DNA of 34,677 nt. Source: a bacterium UBP2_UBA2255. GTDB lineage: Bacteria > Edwardsbacteria > AC1 > EtOH8. The stretch covers positions 1 through 34,677 of the forward strand of contig DDXR01000048.1 in assembly GCA_002347565.1 (NCBI GenBank), in the 5' to 3' direction. Shown here piece after piece: positions 1 to 7,709 of this stretch (position 1 is the first letter of the stretch; the number at the start of each line of letters is the position of its first letter). The notes under the pieces were generated by a model that saw only the letters and a list, made by a program, of their open reading frames with translations, did not search any database and had not been told where the DNA came from. Both the position numbers and the translations under genes were made by a program.

Positions 1-5
1 CCTTG

Positions 6-68
6 TGGGAAAGGGACGATAGGGTTAGGTCTAAAACTGTCATATGGGGAAGGGACGATAGGGTCGGG
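6..68. repeat. Two direct repeats upstream of the hydrogenase promoter
   Basis: Two copies of a purine-rich motif lie at about 6-29 and 45-68. They share the 15-base core AAGGGACGATAGGGT (11-25 and 50-64) and are offset by 39 bp. The second copy ends about 29 bp upstream of the -35 box, so they could be activator or regulator binding sites. A longer array cut by the window edge cannot be excluded. Confidence 0.6.
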
Positions 69-96
69 ATGAAACGATCCGGCATTGAGTTTATCC

Positions 97-125
97 TTGA
101 CAGTATTTCGGTTTTACGGTAAAAT
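97..125 (+). promoter_or_regulatory. Sigma70-type promoter of the hydrogenase operon
   Basis: TTGACA (97-102) and TAAAAT (120-125) are separated by exactly 17 bp, a near-perfect vegetative promoter. Transcription would start near 132, giving a leader of about 40 nt. A GAGG ribosome-binding site at 160-163 lies 8 nt before the ATG at 172. This is the only convincing promoter seen before the eleven-kilobase operon. Confidence 0.8.
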
Positions 126-171
126 AATCACTCTATTCGCAACGCATTGAACCTTTCGCGAGGGTAACGAT

Positions 172-1641
172 ATGGGTTGGGAATTCGCGGTGTGGGCCAC
201 GGTGCTGGTGCCGCTGCTGGGGAGCTTCACGCTGCCCCTGGTGGGGCTGGCCTCCAAGCCGCTGCGCAACGCCTGGGCCGTGGTGCTGGGGGCCGCTACC
301 GTGGGCTTCGCCTGCAGCCTACTGCCGGCCGCGTTCTCGGGGGAGACCCACGTCTTCAACGCGGCGATGGGGCTGGGGATGGAGCTGACGCTGGTGGTGG
401 ACGGGCTCTCGGTATTCATGGCCATCGCCTCGTCCCTGATCAGCACCCTGATCATCGTCTACTCGCTGGGATACATCAAGGACTACCACTATCAGCAGGA
501 ATACTTTCTGATGGTGGTCTTGTTTTTAGGGGCGATGATGGGGCTGGTGTTCTCGGCCAACCTGATCCTGATGTACGTGTTCTGGGAGATCACCGGCATC
601 TGCTCGTGGCGGCTGATCGGCTTCTTCCGCGACCGCGAGACCGTGGTCAAGGCCGACAAGGCGTTCCTGACCACCTTCGGCGGCGCGGTGTTCATGCTGG
701 CGGGGTTCGCCATCCTCTACGCCCAGTCCGGCACCTTCAACCTGCTGGAGATGCGGGGCCTGCCGGTCTCCGGGCTGGCGGTGGCCCTGATCGCCGCCGG
801 CATCTTCGCCAAGAGCGCCACCCTGCCGTTCCACACCTGGCTGCCCGACGCCGGCGTGGCGCCCACGCCGGTGACCGCGCTGCTGCACGCCGCCGTGCTG
901 GTCAAGATCGGCGTCTACGCCTTCGCCCGCATCTTCAACTACACCCTGGCGCTGTCGGCCGAGTCCCAGCAGTGGCTGATGGTGTTCGGCCTGCTGTCGG
1001 CGATGGTGGCGGCGGCGGCGGCGCTGTGGGACACCAACATCAAGCGGATCCTGGCCTACTCCACGATCAGCCAGATCGGCTACATCTTCATGGGCCTGGC
1101 CGCCTTCAACACCGTGGGCATCGGCGGCGCCATCCTGTTCATCCTGATGCACGGGCTGGCCAAGGGCGGGCTGTTCCTGGCGGCCGGCGTGATCGAGCAC
1201 GGCACCGGCACCAAGGACATCACCCGGATGGGGGGGCTGTTCCAGGCCATGCCCGTGACCGCGGTGGCTGTGCTGCTGTGCATCTTCTCCATCGTCGGCA
1301 TCCCGCCGCTGGGAGGCTTCTTCTCCAAGCTGATGGTGATCATGGGCGTCGTCAGGTCGGGCAACCACGCCATCGCCGCGCTGGCGATGTTCACCGCCCT
1401 GCTGACGGCGGTCTACCTGCTGCGCCTGTTCACGCTGGTGTTCCTGGGCGAGGCCCGCGACCACACGGTCCACGCCCATCATGAGGGGACGCCGTCGATG
1501 GTGTGGGTGGTGGCCTCGCTGGCCGTGCTGTCCCTGCTGGCCGGGATCCTGGTGCAGTATCCGATGGACCTGGCCAATATCGCGGTCCGCGACATCCTGG
1601 GCAACCCGGCCGTGCGGGACATCCTGGGGTCGGTCCGTTGA
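172..1641 (+). CDS. Proton/ion-translocating antiporter-like subunit, NuoL/HyfB-like (first of three)
   Basis: A 489-residue polytopic membrane protein of the complex I / Mrp antiporter family (Proton_antipo_M). The conserved membrane glutamate is in VFWEITG (E139). Later come FAKSATLPFHTWLPDAG, a lysine-bearing LVKIGVY helix, and HGLAKGGLF, the set of charged residues that forms the half-channels of these subunits. The length is shorter than classical NuoL (about 600) and closer to NuoM/N or the first antiporter subunit of group 4 hydrogenases. It is the first gene of the operon, with promoter and ribosome-binding site directly upstream. The family is certain; which of L, M or N it matches best is not. 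It should act as one ion channel of the membrane arm. Confidence 0.9.
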   Translation: MGWEFAVWATVLVPLLGSFTLPLVGLASKPLRNAWAVVLGAATVGFACSLLPAAFSGETHVFNAAMGLGMELTLVVDGLSVFMAIASSLISTLIIVYSLGYIKDYHYQQEYFLMVVLFLGAMMGLVFSANLILMYVFWEITGICSWRLIGFFRDRETVVKADKAFLTTFGGAVFMLAGFAILYAQSGTFNLLEMRGLPVSGLAVALIAAGIFAKSATLPFHTWLPDAGVAPTPVTALLHAAVLVKIGVYAFARIFNYTLALSAESQQWLMVFGLLSAMVAAAAALWDTNIKRILAYSTISQIGYIFMGLAAFNTVGIGGAILFILMHGLAKGGLFLAAGVIEHGTGTKDITRMGGLFQAMPVTAVAVLLCIFSIVGIPPLGGFFSKLMVIMGVVRSGNHAIAALAMFTALLTAVYLLRLFTLVFLGEARDHTVHAHHEGTPSMVWVVASLAVLSLLAGILVQYPMDLANIAVRDILGNPAVRDILGSVR

Positions 1642-1687
1642 GGCGGCCGGCGGCGACAATCGTTAATCGCAACGTGGTGGATGGAAT

Positions 1688-3586
1688 ATGAACCCGAATA
1701 TCCTGCTGGTCCCGATCCTGGCCCCGCTGGCCGCCGGGGCCGCCGCGCTGGTTCTCCCCAAGGGGCTGAAGTGGGCCCGGGAGGCGCTGGCGGTGGCCGC
1801 CTCGCTGCTGGCGCTGGCCTACGCCTGGGCCGTCTTCTCCGCCGGCGGTGACGGCCTGCGGCTGTTCGTGCCGTGGACCAGCTTCGGCATCAACTTCGAC
1901 CTGTACGCCCGCCATTTCCCGCGCTTCATCCTGCTGGCGGCGTCCGGGTTCTCGTTCCTGCTGGCGCTGTACTCGGCGTCGTTCATGCACCAGGCCTGGC
2001 GCTCGCGGGAGTACTTCGCGTACTTCCTGATCACCGCGGGGCTGGCCAACGGCGCCATCCTGGCCAACAACTTCGTGCTGCTGCTGTTCTTCTGGGAGGC
2101 CCTGCTGGTAACCCTCTACGGCATGATCACCCTGGGGCACCGCGGCGCGCACATCACCGCCACCAAGGCGCTGGTGATCTCCGGCCTGGCCGATTTCTGC
2201 CTGATCCTGGGCATCGTCTTCGCCTGGACGCTGTCCGGCACCATGACCATGTCCGAGGTCCGGCTGGAGCCGGTGGGGCTGGGCGCCGCCGCCTTCATCC
2301 TGATGGGCATCGGCGCCATGGCCAAGGCCGGCGCCATGCCGTTCCACACCTGGATCCCGGACGCGGCCGTCGACGCGCCGCTGCCGTTCATGGCCTTCCT
2401 GCCGGCGGCGCTGGAGAAGCTGCTGGGCATCTACCTGCTGGGCCGGATCAGCCTGGAGCTGTTCCGCGTCGAGATGAACGGCGCGATGTCGCTGTTCCTG
2501 ATGACGGTCGGCGCGCTGACCATCGTGCTGGCGGTGCTGATGGCGCTGGTGCAGAAGGACTACAAGAAGCTGCTCTCGTTCCACGCCATCAGCCAGGTGG
2601 GCTACATGATCCTGGGCATCGGCACCGGGACGCTGGTGGGCGTGGCCGGCGGCATCTTCCACATGCTCAACCACGCCATGTACAAGTGCACCCTGTTCCT
2701 CACCGGCGGCTCGGTCGAGCGGCAGGCCGGCACCACGGACCTCAAAAAGCTGGGCGGCCTGGGCCGGACCATGCCGGTGACCGCCGCCTGCTTCTGGGTG
2801 GCGGCGTTCTCGATCTCGGGCGTGCCGCTGTTCAACGGGTTCGTCTCCAAGGAGATGGTGTTCCACGGCGCCGCCGAGACCGGCCTGCTGATCTTCCCGA
2901 TCGCGGCCTGGATCGGCGCCATCTTCACCTTCGCTTCGTTCCTCAAGCTGGGGCACTCCACCTACCTGGGCAAGCCCAACGCCGAGACCCCGGTCAAGGA
3001 CGCCAGGGACCCGGGCTGGGCGATGCAGGTCCCGATGATCGTGATCGCGGCCGGCTGCGTGCTGTTCGGGCTGTACAGCAAGCTGCCGCTGCAGCACCTG
3101 ATCGCCCCCATCTTCCACGGCAACGCCATCGCGGCCGAGGCTGGCCATGGCGGGCTGGAGTTCTGGCACCACTATCACGGCTTCGCGGTGTTCTCGGTGA
3201 TCGCCGGCATTTCCATCGGCTGCCTGGTGGTCGCGTTCCTGCTGCACCGCTACGGCGTCAAGAAGGCGGGAGGGAAGGCGTACCTGGCGTCCGAGCCGGT
3301 GCACAACCTGCCGGTGCTGCACACCCTCTATGACCTGGCCGAGGCCCGGGTGTTCGACATCTACGAGTGGCTGGTCGGCAAGCTGCTGCGGGGCGGCGCC
3401 TGGGTGGTGTGGAAGGCCGTGGACCGCGGCATCGACGCCCTGTACGAGCACGTGATGACCTTCGCGGGCCGGGTCTCGATCGGCGTGCTGCGCGAGTACC
3501 ACAACGGCCTGCTGGCCAACTACCTGTCGTGGGTGGTGGGCGGGTTCGCCCTGCTGGCGGTCTACCTGGCCGCGGTCGCCCGTTAA
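1688..3586 (+). CDS. NuoL-like ion-translocating subunit with C-terminal extension
   Basis: A 632-residue antiporter-like subunit with FFWEALL (E137), MAKAGAMPFHTWIPDA and NHAMYKCTLF carrying the conserved Glu and Lys residues. The C-terminal stretch of roughly 120 residues (HNLPVLHTLYDLAEARVFD to the final hydrophobic helix) resembles the NuoL end that forms the lateral helix clamping the antiporter subunits of complex I. Of the three antiporter-like proteins here, this is therefore the best candidate for the distal, true NuoL equivalent. It begins 46 bp after the preceding gene. The family assignment is firm; the lateral-helix reading is an inference from length and end sequence. Confidence 0.9.
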   Translation: MNPNILLVPILAPLAAGAAALVLPKGLKWAREALAVAASLLALAYAWAVFSAGGDGLRLFVPWTSFGINFDLYARHFPRFILLAASGFSFLLALYSASFMHQAWRSREYFAYFLITAGLANGAILANNFVLLLFFWEALLVTLYGMITLGHRGAHITATKALVISGLADFCLILGIVFAWTLSGTMTMSEVRLEPVGLGAAAFILMGIGAMAKAGAMPFHTWIPDAAVDAPLPFMAFLPAALEKLLGIYLLGRISLELFRVEMNGAMSLFLMTVGALTIVLAVLMALVQKDYKKLLSFHAISQVGYMILGIGTGTLVGVAGGIFHMLNHAMYKCTLFLTGGSVERQAGTTDLKKLGGLGRTMPVTAACFWVAAFSISGVPLFNGFVSKEMVFHGAAETGLLIFPIAAWIGAIFTFASFLKLGHSTYLGKPNAETPVKDARDPGWAMQVPMIVIAAGCVLFGLYSKLPLQHLIAPIFHGNAIAAEAGHGGLEFWHHYHGFAVFSVIAGISIGCLVVAFLLHRYGVKKAGGKAYLASEPVHNLPVLHTLYDLAEARVFDIYEWLVGKLLRGGAWVVWKAVDRGIDALYEHVMTFAGRVSIGVLREYHNGLLANYLSWVVGGFALLAVYLAAVAR

Positions 3587-3625
3587 CGCCCGCCGTCATT
3601 TCCAATCTACGGAGCTGTGCGCCCT

Positions 3626-5107
3626 ATGCTGCTGCTGTTCATCCTGATCCCGCTGGCGGTGGCCGCGCTGATGCCGCTGCTGTACCGGATCAACCGCTGG
3701 CTGCCCGACGCCCTGGCGTCGCTGACCATGCTGGCCACCCTGGTGCTGGGCATCGCGCACGTCCGGCTGATCGCCGCCGGGCACCTGTACTACTGGGACA
3801 GCGCGCTGTACGGCCTGCCGATCCGGCTGTCCCTGATGATGGACGGGTTCTCGCTGCTGTTGCTGCTGACCATCAGCCTGGTTTCGTTCTTCGCCTGCGT
3901 GTTCTCGGTCAACTACATGGAGCACTACGGCTGCAAGGGCGGGTACTACGCGCTGTTCATGATCATGGTCGCCGGGATGAACGGCCTGGTGCTGACCACC
4001 GACCTGTTCAGCCTGTACGTGTTCCTGGAGGTCGCCGCCATCGCCAGCTACGCCCTGGTGGCCTTCGGACAGAAGCACGACGAGGTGGAGGCAGCCTTCA
4101 AGTACCTGATGCTGTCGGCGGTGGCCACCACCGGCATCCTGCTGGCGGCCGCGCTGGCCTACCTGATCGGCGGCGCCCTGGGCTTCTCCGAGCTGGCGGC
4201 CGCGCTGCGGGGCGGGCTGGACGCCAGGCTGCTGGCCCTGGTGCTGGCGCTCTTCCTGATGGGCTTCGGCCTCAAGGCGGCGGTGGTGCCGTTCCACGCC
4301 TGGCTGCCTGACGCCCACCCCTCGGCCCCGGCGCCGATCTCGGCGATGCTGTCGGGCGTGGTGATCAAGGTTTCGGGCGTTTACGCCCTGGTGCGCGTGG
4401 CCTACAACATCTTCGGCCTGCCGGCCGGCGTGTCGCAGGCCCTGCTGTTCCTGGGCGCGCTGTCGATGGTGATCGGCGCGCTGATCGCGCTGGGGCAGTC
4501 CGACTTCAAGCGGATGCTGGCCTACTCGTCGATCTCGCAGGTCGGCTACATCGTCATCGGCCTGGGCCTGGGAACGCCGCTGGGGATCATGGGCGCGCTG
4601 TTCCACCTGTTCAACCACGCCACCTTCAAGGGCCTGCTGTTTCTGGACGCCGGGTCCACCGAGTACGCCACCGGCACCCGCGACCTGCACAAGCTGGGCG
4701 GCATCAACAACCGCCTGCCCGTCACGGGACTGACCACGACCATCGGGACGTTTTCCATCGCCGGCGTGCCGCCGTTCAACGGGTTCTGGTCCAAGCTGCT
4801 GATCATCGTGGCCCTGGTGCAGGCCAACCAGATGGGCATCGCCATCCTGGCCGTGGCCACCAGCGTCCTCACCTTGTGGTATTTCCTGCTGATCCAGCGC
4901 CGTGCCTTCTTCGGCAAGCTGGCGGTGGGCCTGGAGAAGATCAAGGAGGTCCCGTTCTACATGGCGTTCGCCACGCTGGGCCTGGCCGCGCTGTGCCTGG
5001 CGGTCGGGCTTTTCTACCCGTGGGTCACCGACAACCTGATCCGTCCCGGGGTGACCTCGCTGGCCAACGCCATCGGCGTCAACTCCTTCTCGCTGTTCGG
5101 CAACTGA
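3626..5107 (+). CDS. NuoN/MnhD-like ion-translocating subunit
   Basis: The third antiporter-like subunit, 493 residues from this ATG. Hallmarks are YVFLEVAAIASY (conserved Glu, E135), FGLKAAVVPFHAWLPDAHPSAP, a lysine in SGVVIKVSGVY and NHATFKGLLF. The wording is close to MnhD/MbhH and NuoN/M proteins. A GGAG at 3611-3614 lies 11 nt before this ATG. An in-frame GTG at 3617 lies only 2 nt from GGAG and is a less likely start. With the two upstream genes it gives three putative ion channels, the number found in complete complex I. Confidence 0.88.
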   Translation: MLLLFILIPLAVAALMPLLYRINRWLPDALASLTMLATLVLGIAHVRLIAAGHLYYWDSALYGLPIRLSLMMDGFSLLLLLTISLVSFFACVFSVNYMEHYGCKGGYYALFMIMVAGMNGLVLTTDLFSLYVFLEVAAIASYALVAFGQKHDEVEAAFKYLMLSAVATTGILLAAALAYLIGGALGFSELAAALRGGLDARLLALVLALFLMGFGLKAAVVPFHAWLPDAHPSAPAPISAMLSGVVIKVSGVYALVRVAYNIFGLPAGVSQALLFLGALSMVIGALIALGQSDFKRMLAYSSISQVGYIVIGLGLGTPLGIMGALFHLFNHATFKGLLFLDAGSTEYATGTRDLHKLGGINNRLPVTGLTTTIGTFSIAGVPPFNGFWSKLLIIVALVQANQMGIAILAVATSVLTLWYFLLIQRRAFFGKLAVGLEKIKEVPFYMAFATLGLAALCLAVGLFYPWVTDNLIRPGVTSLANAIGVNSFSLFGN

Positions 5108-5165
5108 CCATTGCCGGCATGAACCCGGGAAGATTTGATGATGGCAAGGCGGGAAACGGCAGTCG

Positions 5166-5540
5166 GTGGCAGAGAAAACCAAAGCGGTAATGGATCCCCA
5201 GGGCTGTCTTGCCGCATTCCGTTGCGCAACGGGAATAGTTGAAATCACGGAAAGGTTTCCGTGGTGGAACGGTGGTCACGAACGGATCAAATACGACGGT
5301 CTCCCCGGGCTGTTCGCCCGAATCTTGCGGAACCATGGAGGAAGCGCAGGTACCGATAGGTGTTCGTCGCTGCCTGATTCGATGACAGAAGCGGCTGGGG
5401 TTCGGGCGTGGCTGGCGTCCTGCCAGGCGGGCGGGTGTGTAGACCAATCAGTGATCGACCGGATGCCTGATGAGCACGAAGGCATTATCGGCATGCTGAA
5501 GATGATCGAATGCAGGGCGGACGAGTTCCGTTCCGCGTGA
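5166..5540 (+). CDS. Hypothetical small protein within the hydrogenase operon (doubtful)
   Basis: An open frame of 124 residues from a GTG start fills most of the 491-bp gap between the NuoN-like and NuoJ-like genes. The product is soluble-looking, has several cysteines, and ends in a charged stretch (MPDEHEGIIGMLKMIECRAD). I recognise no family. Codon third positions are less GC-rich than in the neighbours and no clear ribosome-binding site precedes the GTG. It may be a real accessory gene, a decayed gene or chance. Nothing else is apparent in the gap except the sequence before the ATG at 5599, which has GGGAG at 5590-5594. Confidence 0.35.
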   Translation: MAEKTKAVMDPQGCLAAFRCATGIVEITERFPWWNGGHERIKYDGLPGLFARILRNHGGSAGTDRCSSLPDSMTEAAGVRAWLASCQAGGCVDQSVIDRMPDEHEGIIGMLKMIECRADEFRSA

Positions 5541-5598
5541 TCGTCGCGCCGCCGCACCATCGCATCGTCCCATCGTCAGAAAACAACAGGGAGCAAGT

Positions 5599-6135
5599 AT
5601 GGATATCGTCAACCTCGCATTGCTGATCCTGATGACCGGCCTGGCCTGCGCCGCGGTGTTCCTGCGCGACCTGGTGCGGTCGGCCATCGCCCTGGCGCTG
5701 ATGAGCGCTCTGCTGGCGGTGGTGCTGTACCGGCTCAACTCGCCCTACGCCGCGGTGTTCGAGCTGTCGGTGGTGGCCGGGCTGATCACGGTGCTGTTCG
5801 TCTCGGTGATCGCGCTCACCAAGGAGGAGGACCAGGTGCGCGAGGCCCGCTGGCCGATCTACGTCTTCCCGCTGGTCCTGGCCGCCTTCGGGCTGGCCGA
5901 CCTGGCGGTGATGAAGGCGCTGTTCGCCGGCTATCAGCCGGCCGGCTACGCCGCCGTGGGCGAGAGCTTCGGCGCCACCCTGTGGGGCGTGCGCTCGCTC
6001 GACATCCTGGGCCAGGTGGCGGTGATCTTCGCCGGCGTGTTCGGGGTGCTGGTGCTGCTGCGGGAGAAGCCGCTGACCGCCCGCCAGCAGGCCGAGGCGG
6101 AAAAAGCCAAGGACGGAGGGGAGAAGCTATGGTGA
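5599..6135 (+). CDS. NuoJ-like membrane subunit
   Basis: A 178-residue protein with about five membrane segments. It begins with hydrophobic DIVNLALLILMTGLACAAVF and continues through SPYAAVFELSVVAGLITVLFVSVIAL, the region matching the conserved third helix of NuoJ (complex I subunit 6) and the related MbhD/MnhB-type proteins. The C-terminus is charged and cytoplasmic (REKPLTARQQAEAEKAKDGG). In complex I this subunit links the Q-module to the antiporters. The stop codon overlaps the NuoK-like start by 7 nt, as expected for co-translated nuoJ-nuoK. Confidence 0.87.
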   Translation: MDIVNLALLILMTGLACAAVFLRDLVRSAIALALMSALLAVVLYRLNSPYAAVFELSVVAGLITVLFVSVIALTKEEDQVREARWPIYVFPLVLAAFGLADLAVMKALFAGYQPAGYAAVGESFGATLWGVRSLDILGQVAVIFAGVFGVLVLLREKPLTARQQAEAEKAKDGGEKLW

Positions 6136-6428
6136 CCACCTACCTGGTCTTCGCGGGCCTGTTCTTCTTCATCGGCCTGTTCGCGATGCTGACCGGGCGC
6201 AACATGATCCGCCTGCTGATCGGGCTGGAGATCATGGCCAAGGCCGTGGTGCTGGCCTTCATCATGGCGGGATGGGTGCGGGGCGAGGAGTTCCTGACCC
6301 AGAGCTACGTCATCACCTTCATCGTGGTCGAGGTGTCGCTGATGGCGGTGGCCCTGGCCCTGGTGATCAACGCCTATCGCAACACCGGCAGCCTCGACAT
6401 CCGCGGCCTGGCGAGGCTGAAGGGCTGA
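6129..6428 (+). CDS. NuoK-like membrane subunit
   Basis: A 99-residue, three-helix protein. The start is the ATG inside the end of the NuoJ-like gene, preceded by GGAGGGGAG. Both functionally important membrane glutamates of NuoK are in place: E34 in LIGLEIMAKA and E68 in FIVVEVSLM. That supports a working proton path through the E-channel region. It belongs to the NuoK/MnhC/HyfE family; NuoK is the best fit by size and motif. After it, gene order is interrupted by a barrel-like gene before the NuoA-like subunit. Confidence 0.9.
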   Translation: MVTTYLVFAGLFFFIGLFAMLTGRNMIRLLIGLEIMAKAVVLAFIMAGWVRGEEFLTQSYVITFIVVEVSLMAVALALVINAYRNTGSLDIRGLARLKG

Positions 6429-6467
6429 TCCGACCCGGACGATCCCCCCGCACGGCCGGCGCGCACA

Positions 6468-7181
6468 GTGCAGATAAGATCAGCAGTCATATTGATGCTC
6501 GGCATCATGCGCCTCGCCGGGAGTGCTGTCGCCCAGGACAGCCCTGCTGACACGGCGTCCGCGCCGGCTGCCCCGATGATCACGGTTCCGGCCGTCGGGC
6601 CGGGGCCGATCATACTGCCGCCTGAAGTAACGGCGGTGAAGGACGAGCGGTTCACCGGAGGGCATCTGGTGTTGCTCGAGGGCCTGTTTTGCTATACCAG
6701 GTGGGAGGAAAAACCCGACGTATATCCGATGGTCGTTGGTTACGAGCCGCCGGCATATCAATATACGAACCGGATAATCGCCGCGATCGCCAGTTATAAC
6801 CGCATATTCTCGAATGGCGTGTCGCTCGGAGGATCGGTGGGGTTGCTGGGCGCATGGACGTCGCGGAAGCTGCTGAGCGGGCAGAGTTACTATTCGGGCG
6901 ATTATCAGTCTTCTGCCAACCTGAGCCTTCTCGGACCCCGGATCGGATACTATTGCACGAAAGTGCCGGGCAGGGTTACGCCCTTTGTCGCCGCCGAGTA
7001 CGACCTGGTCTCCGGCAGCTACAACTACTCGCAGAGCATGCTGCGTGTCGGCGGGGGCGTGCTGATCCGGGTGGCGCCGGGTGCGGGGATCTCGGCCGGC
7101 GTCGACTACGTCGACATCAGCGATCAGGACAAGTCGATGAACGTGCTGGGCCTGGTCGGCATGAACTTCATCTTCAAATAA
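6468..7181 (+). CDS. Predicted outer-membrane beta-barrel protein of unknown function
   Basis: A 237-residue protein from a GTG start with a signal peptide (hydrophobic VILMLGIMRLAGSAVA, likely cleaved before QDSPAD). A Pro/Ala-rich linker (about residues 23-50) follows, then alternating polar/aromatic strands rich in Tyr and Gly (YQYTNRIIAAIASY, GVSLGGSVGLLGAW, RIGYYCTK, FVAAEYDLVSGSYNYS). It ends in a terminal phenylalanine strand (LVGMNFIFK), typical of outer-membrane barrels folded by BamA. It has no homology to any hydrogenase subunit that I recognise. Its base composition is less GC-extreme than the flanking subunit genes, suggesting a later insertion into the operon. It is on the same strand, 39 bp after the NuoK-like gene and 31 bp before the NuoA-like gene. 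Confidence 0.7.
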   Translation: MQIRSAVILMLGIMRLAGSAVAQDSPADTASAPAAPMITVPAVGPGPIILPPEVTAVKDERFTGGHLVLLEGLFCYTRWEEKPDVYPMVVGYEPPAYQYTNRIIAAIASYNRIFSNGVSLGGSVGLLGAWTSRKLLSGQSYYSGDYQSSANLSLLGPRIGYYCTKVPGRVTPFVAAEYDLVSGSYNYSQSMLRVGGGVLIRVAPGAGISAGVDYVDISDQDKSMNVLGLVGMNFIFK

Positions 7182-7212
7182 CCTTACCGGAATCGCAACG
7201 AGGACGCGCGAT

Positions 7213-7557
7213 ATGACCTTGCACAGCCCCTGGAACATTCTGCTGACGCCGCTGGCCGGTTTCGTGCTGTTCACCGGCGTGGCCTACCTGATCTACCGGA
7301 CGGGCGACCTGCTGGCCCCCAGGCTCAAGGGCTCCGGCGCCAAGCTGGACGCCTACGCCTGCGGCGAACCGGTCCCCAACCGCAAATGGCACGTGGGCTA
7401 CCGCCTGTTCTTCTACGCCGCGCTGTTCTTCACCATGATGCACGTGGCGGCCCTGGTGATCGCCACCATCCCCGGCGGCTCGCTGGCCTTCGCCCTGCTG
7501 GGCATCGTCTACCTGCTGATGATCACCCTGTCGATCATGGCGCTGATCCTGAAATAG
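7213..7557 (+). CDS. NuoA-like membrane subunit
   Basis: A 114-residue, three-helix protein matching complex I subunit 3 (NuoA/ND3). After helix 1, the loop DAYACGEPVPNRKWHVGYR corresponds to the flexible loop with the conserved cysteine in ECGF. Helix 2 reads FFYAALFFTMMHVAAL, where NuoA proteins normally carry the acidic FDLE motif; here those acids are replaced by His and Ala. A NuoA-like subunit is not part of the standard Ech or formate hydrogenlyase sets, so its presence beside a true [NiFe] catalytic subunit is notable. Assignment rests on the cysteine loop, size and position directly before the NuoB-like gene. Confidence 0.78.
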   Translation: MTLHSPWNILLTPLAGFVLFTGVAYLIYRTGDLLAPRLKGSGAKLDAYACGEPVPNRKWHVGYRLFFYAALFFTMMHVAALVIATIPGGSLAFALLGIVYLLMITLSIMALILK

Positions 7558-7573
7558 AATGATAAACCAATAT

Positions 7574-7681
7574 CGAAATTCGAATTCTCAAACAAACGAT
7601 AATGCCAAAACCTGGGATGGGTGCCGGTGAAACTGTTTCAGAGTTTTGAAAATCGGGATTTGTTTCGGATTTCGCATTTCG
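7574..7681. repeat. AT-rich imperfect palindrome between NuoA- and NuoB-like genes
   Basis: The 152-bp gap holds an AT-rich inverted repeat. The left arm at 7574-7596 and the reverse complement of 7659-7681 match at 19 of 23 positions (both built from CGAAAT...CAAACAAA). The composition contrasts sharply with the flanking genes, and the right arm ends about 28 bp before the next ATG. It resembles a small non-coding mobile element or intergenic palindrome rather than a terminator, since no T-tract follows and the operon continues. Confidence 0.65.
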
Positions 7682-7709
7682 TGTTTCGAATCTAAACAAG
7701 GCAATAGAG

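Noticed and set aside
177..1484. A long plus-strand frame overlapping the first antiporter-like gene.
   Set aside because: Low-complexity Arg/Gly/Pro-rich product in another frame of a convincing membrane protein.
1430..3502. A 690-codon open frame on the minus strand, and similar long ones at 526-1659, 3596-5248 and 17702-20671.
   Set aside because: They are antisense to clear family members, have His/Gln/Arg/Gly-rich products typical of GC-rich shadow frames, and have no domain sense.
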